The notes: a model not told the origin generated them from the letters alone. A stretch of DNA of 64,000 nt from Shewanella xiamenensis (GCF_014647135.1 NZ_BMOP01000010.1:1-64000), one strand, 5' to 3'; positions 16,362 to 26,939 are shown, counted from the first letter of the stretch. Numbers and translations: made by a program.

Positions 16362-18230
16362 TTAATTGGCAAGATAGGCATTAATCTGCGCTAACATGCC
16401 TTCGGCATCGAGTTGTAAGTCATGGATCACTTCTTCTGGTGATCCATGTTTAATAAACTCATCGGGCAAGCCAATTTGTAGTACAGGTTTAGGCATTTTA
16501 AGCTTTTGCAGAAGCTCTAGCACACCTGAGCCAGCACCGCCCATAATGGCGTTTTCTTCAACTGTGACGAGCACATCGTGGGTTTGCGCCATCTCTTTGA
16601 CTAAATCCACATCCAGCGGTTTCACAAAGCGCATATCGACCACTGTTGCATCTAAACTCTCTGCGGCAGTGAGTGCTGCGGCTAAGGTAGTCCCGAAGTT
16701 AAGCATCGCGATACGTTTGCCTAAACGCTTAATCACCCCTTTACCAATAGGCAGCGCCGTCATGGCTTCAACTTGAGTCGCACCTGTTGCACTACCTCTT
16801 GGATAGCGTACCGCGCTTGGGCCTGCATCATAGCAATATCCGGTATACAGCATCTGGCGACATTCATTTTCATCCGATGGTGCCATAATCACCATATTTG
16901 GAATACAGCGCATAAAGCTTAAATCAAACGCCCCTTGATGGGTTGGGCCGTCGGCACCGACAATACCTCCACGATCAATGGCAAATAGTACGGGTAAACG
17001 CTGCAATGCGACGTCGTGGATCAGCTGATCATAGCCGCGTTGTAAGAAGGTCGAATAGATTGCGACCACAGGTTTATAGCCCTCACAGGCAAACCCTGCA
17101 CCTAAGGTCACCGCATGTTGCTCGGCAATGGCTGCATCAAAATATTGTTTTGGGAAGCGCTGCGAGAACTCCACCATACCCGACCCTTCACGCATGGCAG
17201 GGGTAATGCCTAAGACTTTTTCATCCTGCTCAGCGATATCACATAACCATTTGCCAAACACTTGGGAGAAGGTTGGTAGTCCCGGCTTAGTCGCTGGCTT
17301 CTTAAACTGTGATGGGTCAAATTTAGGGACGGCGTGCCAACCGATAGGATCTTTTTCTGCTGGCTCATAACCGCGACCTTTTTTGGTCATAATGTGTAGC
17401 ACTTGTGGCCCCTTGAGATTGCGCATATTGCGCAGGGTTTCCACTAGGGCATCGACATCGTGGCCATCGATAGGGCCGATATAGTTAAAGCCTAACTCTT
17501 CAAACAGTGTGCCAGGAACCACCATGCCTTTGAGGTGTTCTTCGGTGCGCTTGGCCATTTCTTTGATAACAGGCATGCCCTTGAGCACTTTCTTGCTGCT
17601 TTCACGAATCGTGGTGTAGAAGCGGCCTGACATCAATTGGGCTAAGTGATTGTTGAGTGCGCCGACATTTTCTGAAATCGACATTTCATTATCGTTTAGC
17701 ACCATCAGCATATCATTGTGCAAATCACCCGCGTGGTTCATTGCCTCGAACACCATGCCGCCTGTCATTGCACCATCGCCAATCACGGCAACCACTTTAC
17801 GGCCTGCCTGTTCTTTTTCGGCTGCAACGGCCATGGCTAATGCGGCACTGATGGAGGTGCCTGAGTGGCCTACGCTAAAGGTGTCATATTCACTTTCTTC
17901 CCGCCAAGGGAAGGGGTGTAAACCGTTCTTTTGCCTAATGGTGTGCATTCTATCGCGGCGACCAGTGAGGATTTTATGGGGATAGGCTTGGTGACCAACA
18001 TCCCAAATCAAACGGTCAAACGGGGTGTTATAGACATAATGCAGGGCAACAGTCAGCTCGACAGTGCCAAGCCCAGAGGCAAAATGTCCGCTGGACATGC
18101 CAACGGACTTAAGAAGGAACTCCCGCAACTCATCGGCCAATTGAGGTAATAGGGCCTGTGGAAGCTGGCGGAGTTCATTAGGTGTGTTGGCCTGTGCCAA
18201 CACCGGAAACTGAGAAATGTCCAAACTCAT
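16362..18230 (-). CDS. dxs: 1-deoxy-D-xylulose-5-phosphate synthase
   Basis: Thiamine-diphosphate enzyme (622 aa) for the first step of the MEP isoprenoid pathway: pyruvate plus glyceraldehyde-3-phosphate to DXP. Visible motifs are the ThDP site [18 protein letters not shown]…NDNEMSIS (about residues 150-185), [15 protein letters not shown] (about 430) and the C-terminal transketolase domain. Full family length. It is the last gene of the xseB-ispA-dxs operon, 21 bp behind ispA. Confidence 0.97.
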   Translation of the reverse strand: MSLDISQFPVLAQANTPNELRQLPQALLPQLADELREFLLKSVGMSSGHFASGLGTVELTVALHYVYNTPFDRLIWDVGHQAYPHKILTGRRDRMHTIRQKNGLHPFPWREESEYDTFSVGHSGTSISAALAMAVAAEKEQAGRKVVAVIGDGAMTGGMVFEAMNHAGDLHNDMLMVLNDNEMSISENVGALNNHLAQLMSGRFYTTIRESSKKVLKGMPVIKEMAKRTEEHLKGMVVPGTLFEELGFNYIGPIDGHDVDALVETLRNMRNLKGPQVLHIMTKKGRGYEPAEKDPIGWHAVPKFDPSQFKKPATKPGLPTFSQVFGKWLCDIAEQDEKVLGITPAMREGSGMVEFSQRFPKQYFDAAIAEQHAVTLGAGFACEGYKPVVAIYSTFLQRGYDQLIHDVALQRLPVLFAIDRGGIVGADGPTHQGAFDLSFMRCIPNMVIMAPSDENECRQMLYTGYCYDAGPSAVRYPRGSATGATQVEAMTALPIGKGVIKRLGKRIAMLNFGTTLAAALTAAESLDATVVDMRFVKPLDVDLVKEMAQTHDVLVTVEENAIMGGAGSGVLELLQKLKMPKPVLQIGLPDEFIKHGSPEEVIHDLQLDAEGMLAQINAYLAN

Positions 18231-18251
18231 AGCGAGATACTTCGTCTCTTT

Positions 18252-19133
18252 TTATATTCTTCGCTCAATAATATAGCGGGCGAAGTCTGCAATTAACTGG
18301 CTATTGTATGGCAATTTAGCCAGCGCTGATAGTGCCTCTTGGATCAGTTGCGCGGCGGTATCTTTTGCGCCTTGCAGTCCAAGTAGTTGCGGAAAAGTAC
18401 TCTTATTTGACTCGGCATCTGAGCCTTGAGGTTTGCCGAGTTCTTCCGTGGTGGCAATAATGTCCAGAATATCGTCTTGGACTTGGAAGGCAAGTCCTAC
18501 GGCATGGGCAAATTCCATCATAGTCTGATATTGATCTTTTGGCGCGTTCGCGGCAATCAAGGCTAACTCAACGGCGCAGCTGATCAGCGCCCCTGTTTTC
18601 ATATTATGAAGTTGAGTTAATGCTTTAAGATCAATGTGCTTATCGGTGGAGGCTAAGTCGATGGCTTGACCGCCGCACATCCCCCGATAACCAGAGGCTT
18701 TTGCCAATGCTCTGACCATAGCGATATGTTGCTCGCTGGTAATCCCTGGCACGGCTTCAGTCACAATCTCAAAAGCTAAGGTTTGTAGTGCATCCCCAGC
18801 AAGAATTGCGGTGGCTTCATCGAAAGCGATATGCACTGTGGGTTGACCACGGCGAAGTGCATCATCATCCATAGCGGGTAAATCGTCATGGATTAACGAA
18901 TAGGCGTGGATGCATTCAATCGCGGCGGCGCAGGCATCGAGTTTTTCAAGTGCTACACCAAACATTTGCCCGACACTGTAAACCAAGAAGGGACGAATGC
19001 GTTTTCCCCCTAAAAGGGCGCCATGGGTCATCGCGGCTTTTAACTGAGGAGCTGTATCTTCGAGTGTACTAAAACGTTGTTTTAATTGGTTATCAACTCG
19101 TAGTTGATATTCTTTTATTGCATTGACTAACAC
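18252..19133 (-). CDS. ispA: Farnesyl diphosphate synthase
   Basis: Trans-isoprenyl diphosphate synthase (293 aa) making FPP from IPP and DMAPP. Both aspartate-rich motifs are seen: DDLPAMDDD near residue 85 and DDILD near residue 225. The start codon is GTG at 19133, two bases after the xseB stop, with GAGGG inside the xseB tail as ribosome binding site, so translation is coupled to xseB. Confidence 0.96.
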   Translation of the reverse strand: MLVNAIKEYQLRVDNQLKQRFSTLEDTAPQLKAAMTHGALLGGKRIRPFLVYSVGQMFGVALEKLDACAAAIECIHAYSLIHDDLPAMDDDALRRGQPTVHIAFDEATAILAGDALQTLAFEIVTEAVPGITSEQHIAMVRALAKASGYRGMCGGQAIDLASTDKHIDLKALTQLHNMKTGALISCAVELALIAANAPKDQYQTMMEFAHAVGLAFQVQDDILDIIATTEELGKPQGSDAESNKSTFPQLLGLQGAKDTAAQLIQEALSALAKLPYNSQLIADFARYIIERRI

Positions 19134-19135
19134 GC

Positions 19136-19375
19136 TTATTCGCCCTCAACGGCATAGGGAGAGAGGGGCGCATTTTCATCCTGCTTGAGTAAAATGGCCA
19201 CTTTTTGCTGAGCTTGTTCAAGTTTTGCCTGGCTGTTACGCACCAGATTGATGCCTCGTTCAAATTGTTTTAACGCATCATCGAGAGAGACATCGCCCTG
19301 CTCTAACTCAGCAACGATGCGCTCGAGTTCACCAAGGGATTCTTCAAAACTGAGATTTTCGGGTTTCTTTGCCAC
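19136..19375 (-). CDS. xseB: Exodeoxyribonuclease VII small subunit
   Basis: 79-residue helical subunit; the family pattern FEESLGELERIVAELEQGDVSLDDALKQFERG is clear. It joins XseA (not in this window) to degrade single-stranded DNA. The start is GTG at 19375 (VAKKPENLSF), preceded by AAAGGAA; the longer upstream frame adds 17 residues unlike the family. First gene of the isoprenoid operon, as in E. coli. Confidence 0.94.
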   Translation of the reverse strand: MAKKPENLSFEESLGELERIVAELEQGDVSLDDALKQFERGINLVRNSQAKLEQAQQKVAILLKQDENAPLSPYAVEGE

Positions 19376-19689
19376 GTTAATAATTCCTTTGAAAGAGCGG
19401 ACACAAGGTATATCAGGGCGGCTCAAGGGTCAAATTCAGTCGATGGATATTTGCTCGATAGCACGCTTTGTTGCTGAATTTTTTTCAGAAAATAGAAATT
19501 GCCACTAAACTTGCTTAGAGCTTGTCCGATAAATGACAATAGTAGCATTATGCTTATAATCATCTTAAGACATCATAAAATAAGGCTTGGGTTAAGACCA
19601 AAGTGTTAACCGTTGACGGATGACATTTAGTGTTATTTTGCCAATAGAGTCAGTATCATGTCGTTTATACAGAATATTGAGGAGCCGTT

Positions 19690-20457
19690 GTGGATTTAGC
19701 TACAGTTATTGGACTAGTCGGGGGCTTTGGTTTTATCCTTTGGGCCATGGTAACCAGCGGCGGCATTGCCATTTTTATCGACGTCCCCTCTGTTTTTATC
19801 GTATTCGGTGGTTCCTTCTTCGTCGTGATGATGAAATTCAATCTCAAACAGTTTTTAGGGGCGGTAAAAATCGCGGTCAAAGCCTTTATGTTTAAGATTG
19901 ATAAGCCTGAAGATCTTATCGAACAATCCGTCACTATGGCCGATGCCGCCCGTAAAGGCGGATTCCTAGCCCTTGAAGAAGCGCAAATTTCCAATAGTTT
20001 TATGCAAAAAGCCGTCGATATGTTGGTCGATGGTCACGATGGTGAAGTGGTGCGCGCCGCACTTGAAAAAGACATTGCCCTTACCGAAGAGCGCCATCGC
20101 AACGGCATTGCGATTTTTAGGGCCTTTGGTGACGTCGGCCCTGCGATGGGGATGATTGGTACCTTAGTGGGCTTGGTGGCTATGTTATCCAACATGTCAG
20201 ATCCTAAATCGATTGGTCCTTCCATGGCGGTGGCCTTGTTAACGACGCTGTACGGTGCCGTGGTCGCCAACATGGTGTGTATTCCCATTGCCGATAAATT
20301 GAGCTTGCGCATGGGCGAAGAGATGCTTAACCGCAATCTGATTATGGATGCGGTATTGGCGATTCAAGATGGCCAAAACCCGCGGGTGATTGAAGGTTTC
20401 TTAAAAAATTATCTTGCTGAAAAACAGCGGAAAATCGATACAACGGACGGAGAGTAG
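19690..20457 (+). CDS. pomA: Sodium-type flagellar stator protein PomA
   Basis: MotA/PomA/TolQ-family stator subunit of 255 residues with four membrane helices (about 5-25, 32-50, 155-175, 185-205) and a large cytoplasmic loop carrying the charged residues that contact the rotor. Start is GTG at 19690 with GGAG eight bases ahead. With PomB it forms the sodium channel that powers the polar flagellum. The next gene, pomB, begins 3 bp after its stop. Confidence 0.93.
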   Translation: MDLATVIGLVGGFGFILWAMVTSGGIAIFIDVPSVFIVFGGSFFVVMMKFNLKQFLGAVKIAVKAFMFKIDKPEDLIEQSVTMADAARKGGFLALEEAQISNSFMQKAVDMLVDGHDGEVVRAALEKDIALTEERHRNGIAIFRAFGDVGPAMGMIGTLVGLVAMLSNMSDPKSIGPSMAVALLTTLYGAVVANMVCIPIADKLSLRMGEEMLNRNLIMDAVLAIQDGQNPRVIEGFLKNYLAEKQRKIDTTDGE

Positions 20458-20460
20458 CCC

Positions 20461-21381
20461 ATGGCTAAGTGCAACTGTCCACCGCCCGGAGCGCCGCTCT
20501 GGTTGGCAACATTTGCCGATTTGATGTCCCTCTTGATGTGTTTCTTCGTGCTGCTGCTGTCATTCTCCGAAATGGACGTGATGAAATTTAAGCAGATTGC
20601 AGGCTCGATGAAGTATGCCTTCGGGGTACAAAATAAGGTCGAAGTCAAAGATATTCCTAAGGGGACGTCTGTGATTGCGTTGGAGTTTCGTCCTGGCCGT
20701 CCCGATCCCACACCGATTGAAATCATTAACCAACAAACCAACGAAATGACCGAACCCACGTTGGATTTCCAAGCGGGTGAAGACGATAGCGCGGGTGGTG
20801 TGCAGCAGCAAAATGGTTCGCAGCGGGGCGGTGAAGCAACCGCTACGGCCCAAGAAACGGCGGATGCAGTGAAGGCCGAAGCCGCAGCGGCGCAGGATAA
20901 AATTAATCAACAAGTGAAAAAAATGGCGCAGGAGCTCAATAAAGAGATCACCGATGGCGCCATTGAAATCGAGTCACTTGGGCAGCAAATCATTATCCGT
21001 ATTCGTGAAAAGGGGTCATTTGCGTCTGGTTCGGGGTTCTTGCAACCGAGATTTAAGCCTGTAGTGCGTTCTGTTGGTGAGTTGCTCAAGGATGTGCCAG
21101 GGATTGTTACCGTATCCGGTTACACCGACGATATGCAGATAAGCGATGAGCTCTACAGCTCGAACTGGGATCTCTCCAGCAAACGCGCTGTGGCGGTGGC
21201 CGATGTGCTGCTGCAAGTAAAGGGTTTTGATCCCAAGCGGATGAAAGTTGTCGGTATGGCGTCGAATAATCCCATTGTGCCTAATGACTCACCTGAAAAC
21301 CGCGCACGAAATCGCCGCGTTGAGATTGCTATTGAGCAGGGTAAGGCAAAAGAATCTCAGGAAATTCAAGTAGGGAATTAG
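20461..21381 (+). CDS. pomB: Sodium-type flagellar stator protein PomB
   Basis: 306-residue stator subunit. One membrane helix (about 16-38) contains the ion-binding aspartate in FADLMSLLMCFF (Asp20). A long Ala/Gln/Glu-rich linker (about 100-150) follows, then an OmpA-like peptidoglycan-binding domain (GYTDD…NWDLSSKRAVAVADVLL and NRRVEIAIE). It anchors the stator to the cell wall. The adjacent pomA and the shared terminator show a two-gene operon. Confidence 0.94.
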   Translation: MAKCNCPPPGAPLWLATFADLMSLLMCFFVLLLSFSEMDVMKFKQIAGSMKYAFGVQNKVEVKDIPKGTSVIALEFRPGRPDPTPIEIINQQTNEMTEPTLDFQAGEDDSAGGVQQQNGSQRGGEATATAQETADAVKAEAAAAQDKINQQVKKMAQELNKEITDGAIEIESLGQQIIIRIREKGSFASGSGFLQPRFKPVVRSVGELLKDVPGIVTVSGYTDDMQISDELYSSNWDLSSKRAVAVADVLLQVKGFDPKRMKVVGMASNNPIVPNDSPENRARNRRVEIAIEQGKAKESQEIQVGN

Positions 21382-21395
21382 CGTTAAGCTTGAAT

Positions 21396-21425
21396 AAAAC
21401 GCCGTGAATGTTTCACGGCGTTTTT
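21396..21425 (+). terminator. Terminator of pomAB
   Basis: Stem AAACGCCGTGAA/TTTCACGGCGTTT with a tiny loop and a T-run, starting 15 bp after the pomB stop. Confidence 0.9.
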
Positions 21426-21574
21426 CTATGTGATTTTTTTGACTTGTGCATAAGCGCACGCCACGAGCAGTCCGTGTGTGGAAACAGGTGCGCCAATTGC
21501 CGTGAGTTTGTTATAATCCGGCGATTATTCTTTTAACCAATTTTGCTGTTTACAAAATTGCCCGCGGAAATCCC

Positions 21575-23029
21575 ATGAAGTTTATTGTAAAGCTGTACCC
21601 AGAAATCATGATGAAGAGCAAGCCCGTGCGCATGCGCTTCACCAAAATGCTTGAAACCAACATCCGTAACGTGCTCAAAAAAGTTGATGAAGATGCTAAA
21701 GTGCAACGTCAATGGGACCGTATTTGGGTAAAGGTGCCAAATGATAAACCTGAATTAGCTCAGGCCTTTGGTGAGCGTTTAGCTTGTATCCCTGGGATCG
21801 CCCACGTAGTGCAAGTGGATGAATACAGCTTTACCTCTGTGGATGATATTTATCAGCAAGTGTTGCCCGTTTATCGCGACCAAATTGCCGGCAAAACCTT
21901 CTGTGTACGCGTCAAGCGCACTGGTAATCACGATTTTAACTCTATTGAAGTAGAGCGTTATGTCGGTGGTGGCTTAAACCAGTTTACCGATGCGATTGGC
22001 GTGCGCTTAAAGAACCCCGAAGTCACTGTTAACCTCGAAATCGAGGGCGATAAACTGTATATGGTGACTAAGCGTATCGAAGGCTTAGGCGGTTTCCCAA
22101 TGGCAACGCAGGAAGATGTGTTGTCGTTAATTTCGGGCGGTTTTGACTCGGGCGTATCGAGTTATCAATTTATTAAGAAGGGCGCTCGTACCCATTACTG
22201 TTTCTTCAACCTAGGCGGCGCGCAGCATGAGATTGGCGTTAAGCAGGTTGCTTACCATTTGTGGAAAACCTATGGTGAATCCCACAAGGTGAAGTTTGTG
22301 TCCGTGCCGTTTGAGCCTGTGGTGGCCGAGATTTTAGAGAAAATCGACAATGGTCAAATGGGCGTGGTGCTCAAACGGATGATGATGCGCACCGCGGCAC
22401 GTATTGCCGAGCGTATGGGCATTCAGGCGATTGTGACTGGTGAAAGCTTGGGTCAAGTGTCGAGCCAAACCTTAACCAACTTAAACGTGATTGATCGTTG
22501 CACCGATATGTTGATTTTGCGTCCGCTGATCACTATGGATAAGCAAGATATTATCAATGAATGCCGTCGTATCGGCACCGAAGATTTTGCTAAGTCTATG
22601 CCGGAATATTGCGGGGTGATTTCACAAAAGCCGACTGTTAAAGCGGTACTGGCTAAGGTGGAAGCGGAAGAGACGAAATTCTCTGAGGATTTGATTGACC
22701 GTATCGTAGAGCAAGCCGTGGCCATTGATATCCGGGAGATAGCAGAACAAATGAATACCCGTATCACTGAAACTGAGACCGTTGTTGCTATCGACACCAA
22801 TGAAGTGGTGATTGATATTCGCGCCCCAGAGGAAGAAGAGAATAAACCGCTGGAGATTGAAGGCGTGGAAATCAAGCGCATTCCTTTCTTCAAATTAGCG
22901 ACTCAGTTTGCCGATCTCGATAAGCAAAAGACTTACCTGCTGTACTGTGAGCGTGGCGTGATGAGTAAATTACAGGCACTTTACCTGATTGAGCAAGGTT
23001 ATCACAATGTTAAGGTTTACCGCCCTTAA
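21575..23029 (+). CDS. thiI: tRNA 4-thiouridine synthase ThiI
   Basis: 484-residue enzyme that thiolates U8 of tRNAs and also supplies sulfur for the thiazole of thiamine. Order: ferredoxin-like and THUMP domain (1-165), PP-loop ATPase with SGGFDSG near residue 186, and a C-terminal rhodanese domain with the catalytic cysteine in LLYCERGV (about 457). The presence of the rhodanese domain is the enterobacterial/Shewanella form. It stands alone with its own upstream region after the pomAB terminator. Confidence 0.96.
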   Translation: MKFIVKLYPEIMMKSKPVRMRFTKMLETNIRNVLKKVDEDAKVQRQWDRIWVKVPNDKPELAQAFGERLACIPGIAHVVQVDEYSFTSVDDIYQQVLPVYRDQIAGKTFCVRVKRTGNHDFNSIEVERYVGGGLNQFTDAIGVRLKNPEVTVNLEIEGDKLYMVTKRIEGLGGFPMATQEDVLSLISGGFDSGVSSYQFIKKGARTHYCFFNLGGAQHEIGVKQVAYHLWKTYGESHKVKFVSVPFEPVVAEILEKIDNGQMGVVLKRMMMRTAARIAERMGIQAIVTGESLGQVSSQTLTNLNVIDRCTDMLILRPLITMDKQDIINECRRIGTEDFAKSMPEYCGVISQKPTVKAVLAKVEAEETKFSEDLIDRIVEQAVAIDIREIAEQMNTRITETETVVAIDTNEVVIDIRAPEEEENKPLEIEGVEIKRIPFFKLATQFADLDKQKTYLLYCERGVMSKLQALYLIEQGYHNVKVYRP

Positions 23030-23107
23030 GCGATAACCAGCAAAGTGTATGCAAGGTCAAGCCTCGGGTTTGACCTTGATATGCAGCAATCTACGGGATT
23101 ATGAATA

Positions 23108-23136
23108 CAAAAAAGCCGCATTGGAATGCGGCTTTT
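23108..23136. terminator. Bidirectional terminator between thiI and a small gene
   Basis: AAAAGCCGCATT/AATGCGGCTTTT stem with flanking A- and T-runs, between convergent genes. Confidence 0.88.
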
Positions 23137-23159
23137 ATGTTATTGCGAAGCAGTGCAAT

Positions 23160-23393
23160 TTACTCGGTTTTGACCACTTGCTGTGCTGGTAACACCTCAT
23201 CGGCAATCAATAAGGTGGGATCTTGCAGCGCTTCTTGGTGCATTTTTTCCATCGTTGCCGTCAGTTCGGCATTGATACTTGTTTGTAAATCACTGGTGTC
23301 GATAATAATTTCAGCATTGATAACATTAGCGTAGACATTGGCACTGAGTGCGCTGACTAACACTAACGCAAAAGCAGATTTTAAATTGAACAT
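23160..23393 (-). CDS. Small exported hypothetical protein (77 aa)
   Basis: Secreted or periplasmic small protein. The first 22 residues, MFNLKSAFALVLVSALSANVYA, form a good signal peptide; the mature part of about 55 residues is acidic and helical, without cysteines. The start is supported by GGAGG six bases before the ATG. It has its own terminator. I recognise no family; a similar gene follows thiI in related Shewanella as far as I recall, but this was not checked. Confidence 0.7.
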   Translation of the reverse strand: MFNLKSAFALVLVSALSANVYANVINAEIIIDTSDLQTSINAELTATMEKMHQEALQDPTLLIADEVLPAQQVVKTE

Positions 23394-23569
23394 AGTCGCC
23401 TCCGGGCTGACAAAGTATTGCTGTCAGACATTCCCATCACCCGTTCGAGATTGTCCAACTCATGTGTTTCGTTGGCGCAAAATTTAATCAAAAATGCTGG
23501 CCTTTACAAACGATTAAATGTAACAATACGGATTAGAAAAACTAATTAAAAATTGAGATAGAGATCACT

Positions 23570-24481
23570 ATGTCAAGACGCTTACCACCACTGAATGCGG
23601 TTAAAGCATTTGAGGCCGCCGCACGGCATTTGAGCTTTACTCGAGCGGCTGAAGAATTGTTTGTGACTCAGGCTGCGGTGAGTCATCAAATTAAAGCGCT
23701 GGAAGATTTTCTCGGATTAAAATTATTTCGCCGAAAAAATCGTTCACTGCTGCTAACCGAGGAAGGCCAGAGTTATTTTCTCGATATTAAGGACATCTTT
23801 ATTCAATTGGCTGATGCGACCGATAGGCTGCTCGCACGTAGTGCTATTGGTTCGTTGACCGTGAGCATGTCGCCAAGCTTTGCGATTCAGTGGCTGGTGC
23901 CGCGTCTGTCCAAGTTTAGTGAAAAGAATCCTGATATTGACGTACGGATCAAGGCGGTGGACACAGAGGCCAGTTCCTTAACTGACGATGTTGATGTCGC
24001 GATCTATTATGGTTTAGGCAATTGGCCTGGGCTGCGGGCCGATAAACTTCGCAATGAAGTGCTTATTCCGGTGTGTTCACCCATGCTGTTAAATGGCCCT
24101 AAGCCGCTGTCAAAGCCGGAAGATTTAAAACACCATACATTGCTACACGATATGAGTCGCCACGATTGGCAGGCGTGGTTTAGACAATGCGGTATTACCG
24201 ATATCAATGTGAACCAAGGTCCAATTTTCAGTCATTCTTCCCTCGTCTTGCAGGCAGCGGCTCATGGTCAAGGTGTGGCGTTAGGTTATAGCGTGTTGGC
24301 TCGGCCCGATATTAAGGCGGGACGACTGGTATGCCCATTTCAAGAAGTGCTAGTGAGCAAAGATGCTTACTACCTCGTTTGCCAACAGAATCATGCCGAG
24401 CTGGGTAAAGTGGTCGCGTTTCGTGAGTGGATGTTAGATATGTTTGCCGAGGAGTCACGCAGTGAGTTGTTGCCCGGATAA
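23570..24481 (+). CDS. gcvA: LysR-family regulator GcvA
   Basis: Glycine-cleavage regulator (303 aa). The N-terminus SRRLPPLNAVKAFEAAARHLSFTRAAEELFVTQAAVSHQIKALEDFLG is the winged-helix domain and closely follows E. coli GcvA; the substrate-binding domain includes DDVDVAIYYGLGNWPGL and VLQAAAHGQGVALG. In E. coli it activates gcvTHP in glycine and represses it with purines. The neighbours ygdD and rlmM are the same as in E. coli, which supports orthology. Its last 20 bases overlap the next gene. Confidence 0.92.
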   Translation: MSRRLPPLNAVKAFEAAARHLSFTRAAEELFVTQAAVSHQIKALEDFLGLKLFRRKNRSLLLTEEGQSYFLDIKDIFIQLADATDRLLARSAIGSLTVSMSPSFAIQWLVPRLSKFSEKNPDIDVRIKAVDTEASSLTDDVDVAIYYGLGNWPGLRADKLRNEVLIPVCSPMLLNGPKPLSKPEDLKHHTLLHDMSRHDWQAWFRQCGITDINVNQGPIFSHSSLVLQAAAHGQGVALGYSVLARPDIKAGRLVCPFQEVLVSKDAYYLVCQQNHAELGKVVAFREWMLDMFAEESRSELLPG

Positions 24482-25127
24482 TCCGTTGGTAAATGTTGCA
24501 CTAAGTGCCCATGTGTTAGAAGGTGAACCCTCAGAGATCTTGATTTTATTTGCCCATGGCGCGGGAGCGAATCGAGACTCAGACTTTATGTGCCAAATGG
24601 CCGCAGGTCTTGTCGACAAGGGCTTTCAAGTGATGCGTTTTAATTTTCCCTACATGCAGGCTAATGCCATGGATGGTAAAAAGCGACCGCCAGACAGGGC
24701 ACCAAAGCTGCTTGCCTGTTTTAGCGAGATGCTCGATGTGGCGCACGCTCAGCCTAAGGTTAAGCGGGTGGTCTTGATGGGCAAATCCATGGGCGGACGC
24801 ATGGCGGCGTTACTGGCTTGTGATAGCGTACAAGCCAGCCGTATCGATAGGGTTATTTGTTTAGGTTATCCCTTTATTCCGCTTAAGGGCGGTGAGCCTA
24901 GGTTGGAACCCCTGAACGACTGCCAAGTGCCCGTGTTAGTGCTGCAAGGGGAGCGGGATAAGTTTGGCGGTAAGATGCAAATCTCTAGCTGGCCGCTTAA
25001 GCGCGATATCCAAATTGAATACTTAGCCGATGGGGATCATAGTTTTGTCCCAAGAAAGTCGTCAGGTACGACTGAAGCGGCTAACCTTGCACTGGCTGTT
25101 GATTTATCAGCAAAATTTATTGGCTAA
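24462..25127 (+). CDS. Alpha/beta hydrolase, KANL3/Tex30-type
   Basis: Cytoplasmic alpha/beta-hydrolase fold protein (221 aa). Visible elements are FAHGAGANRDSDFM (oxyanion loop), the nucleophile elbow GKSMGGRM, and the C-terminal acid/His region GERDKFGG…DGDHSF. The substrate is unknown. GAGGAG at 24448-24453 sits 8 bases before a GTG at 24462 (VSCCPDNPL), which I take as the start; an ATG at 24444 is in frame but upstream of that signal. The gene overlaps gcvA and is probably cotranscribed with it and ygdD. Confidence 0.82.
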   Translation: MSCCPDNPLVNVALSAHVLEGEPSEILILFAHGAGANRDSDFMCQMAAGLVDKGFQVMRFNFPYMQANAMDGKKRPPDRAPKLLACFSEMLDVAHAQPKVKRVVLMGKSMGGRMAALLACDSVQASRIDRVICLGYPFIPLKGGEPRLEPLNDCQVPVLVLQGERDKFGGKMQISSWPLKRDIQIEYLADGDHSFVPRKSSGTTEAANLALAVDLSAKFIG

Positions 25128-25220
25128 TGTTTCTTCTTGATATGACGTAAAGTGCTCAGAGTCTGGATTAACGGCTCGGGCGTCATCCGTTGTAAAGCCT
25201 ATTGGTTTTTGGAGGTTAAA

Positions 25221-25613
25221 ATGCGTAAAGGATTGTTGTTACTCGCCGCGGTAAGCGGATTTTTTGCGGTCGCGCTAGGTGCTTTTGGTGCCCACGGTTT
25301 AAAAGCCGTGGCGCCCCCAGAGTTGATTGAAGTGTTTAATCTTGGGGTGCAATACCACTTCTACCATACCTTTGCCTTGATTGTGGTTGCTTTTGCGGGG
25401 CAGTGGTTAACCTCACGTTTACTCGATTGGGCGGCGTATTTATTTATTGCGGGTATAGTGCTGTTTTCTGGCTCGCTCTACGGTTTGGCGCTGGTCGGCA
25501 GCAAATGGTTTGGCCCTATCACGCCGATGGGCGGCGGCTGTTTCCTCTTAGGTTGGTTATTGCTGGCCGCGGCCGTATGGCGCCATAAAGTGGTGGATGG
25601 TAACGAGTCATAA
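25221..25613 (+). CDS. ygdD: DUF423 membrane protein, YgdD-like
   Basis: 130-residue inner-membrane protein with four hydrophobic helices; the GAFGAHGLK motif near residue 20 and YHFYHTFALI are hallmarks of DUF423. Function unknown. GGAGG lies 8 bases before the ATG at 25221; the frame extends upstream to 25152 but without signals. In E. coli ygdD also lies between gcvA and rlmM. Confidence 0.88.
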   Translation: MRKGLLLLAAVSGFFAVALGAFGAHGLKAVAPPELIEVFNLGVQYHFYHTFALIVVAFAGQWLTSRLLDWAAYLFIAGIVLFSGSLYGLALVGSKWFGPITPMGGGCFLLGWLLLAAAVWRHKVVDGNES

Positions 25614-25660
25614 TGCTTGTATGGCGCAGCCACTGCGCCGTGCGTCCACGCAGCCAATAG

Positions 25661-25693
25661 CACAAAAGCCCGATAGCAAATCGGGCTTTTGTG
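25661..25693. terminator. Terminator after ygdD
   Basis: CACAAAAGCCCGAT/ATCGGGCTTTTGTG perfect stem with loop AGCAA. The T-run is short and ends in GTG, so efficiency is uncertain. Confidence 0.7.
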
Positions 25694-25766
25694 TATTGAA
25701 ATTGCTATACTGGCGCCCAAATCGATAGTCGGCCATGTTTATGGCTTGGATTTCTTAAGGATCTCC

Positions 25767-26852
25767 ATGAAAAACCTATTTTTATTTTGCCGTGCAGGCT
25801 ATGAGAAAGAATGCGCAGCAGAAATCCAACAGCGAGCGGCTGAGCTCAATGTGGGTGGCTTTGTTAAGGCCAACAATAACGATGCCTATGTGGTATACCA
25901 ATGTTTTGACGATGATGGCGGCGATACCTTGGCTAAGCAGTTGTCGTTAGATTCGCTGATCTTTGCTCGTCAGATGTTTGCCGCGAGTGAACTGCTAGCC
26001 GATTTGCCCGAGTCTGACCGTGTCAGCCCGATTGTGGCAGCGCTCAGTGAGGTGAGTAAAGCGGGCGAGCTGAGGGTTGAAACCCCTGATACCAATGAAG
26101 CAAAAGAGCTGTCGGCATTTTGCCGTAAGTTTACTGTGCCTTTACGCCAGCATTTGAAAAAATCCGGTAGTTTACTCGCTCAGGAAAACCCTAAGCGTCC
26201 GATTATTCATGTGTGTTTTGTTGGCCCAGGACGCGCCTACGTTGGTTATTCCTTCAGCAACAACAGCTCACCCTATTTTATGGGGATCCCGCGCCTGAAA
26301 ATGGCCGCCGATGCACCAAGTCGCTCAAGCCTGAAACTCGATGAAGCATTCGCGCAGTTTGTGCCTAAAGAAGCGCAGGAAGAGCGGGTTCGCAGCGGCA
26401 TGAATGCGGTGGACTTAGGCGCTTGCCCAGGTGGCTGGACCTATCAGTTAGTGCGTCGTGGCATGATGGTCTCCGCGGTCGACAATGGCCCAATGAACGA
26501 AAAACTGATGGAAACCGGACAAGTGAAACATTTCCGTGAGGATGGTTTCCGCTTCGAGCCACAGCGTAAAAACATTTATTGGTTAGTGTGTGACATGGTT
26601 GAAAAACCGGCGCGTGTAGCCGAGCTGATTGAGGCTTGGGCCATCAATGGCTGGTTTAAAGAAGCCATTTTCAACCTCAAGCTGCCGATGAAGAGCCGTT
26701 ATAAAGAAGTGATGGCGATTTTGAATACCATGCAGGAAATCCTCAAGGAAAACGGCATCAACGAATTCCAGTTGCAGTGTAAGCACTTATACCATGACCG
26801 CGATGAAGTGACGGTGCACTTATGGCTTAAACCTAGCCAGCCTTGGAACTAA
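25767..26852 (+). CDS. rlmM: 23S rRNA 2'-O-ribose methyltransferase RlmM
   Basis: Cm2498 methyltransferase of 361 residues. An N-terminal THUMP-like domain (1-180) is followed by a Rossmann methyltransferase with SAM motif DLGACPGGWTYQLV and the K-D-K-E tetrad region, including CDMVEKP and NLKLPMKSRYKE. Start MKNLFLFCRAGYEKECAAEI at 25767 follows TAAGGA; the upstream extension to 25689 lies over the terminator. Neighbours match the E. coli gcvA-ygdD-rlmM order. Confidence 0.95.
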   Translation: MKNLFLFCRAGYEKECAAEIQQRAAELNVGGFVKANNNDAYVVYQCFDDDGGDTLAKQLSLDSLIFARQMFAASELLADLPESDRVSPIVAALSEVSKAGELRVETPDTNEAKELSAFCRKFTVPLRQHLKKSGSLLAQENPKRPIIHVCFVGPGRAYVGYSFSNNSSPYFMGIPRLKMAADAPSRSSLKLDEAFAQFVPKEAQEERVRSGMNAVDLGACPGGWTYQLVRRGMMVSAVDNGPMNEKLMETGQVKHFREDGFRFEPQRKNIYWLVCDMVEKPARVAELIEAWAINGWFKEAIFNLKLPMKSRYKEVMAILNTMQEILKENGINEFQLQCKHLYHDRDEVTVHLWLKPSQPWN

Positions 26853-26884
26853 TCTACGGTTTTTTACCGTTCTGTTAGTGAGTG

Positions 26885-26913
26885 AAGCCCCAAGTAATGT
26901 TTGGGGCTTTTTA
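26885..26913 (+). terminator. Terminator of rlmM
   Basis: AAGCCCCAA/TTGGGGCTT stem followed by TTTTTAT, 33 bp after the rlmM stop. Confidence 0.88.
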
Positions 26914-26939
26914 TTTGGCTGTTCTGCTAGGGCGGCCAT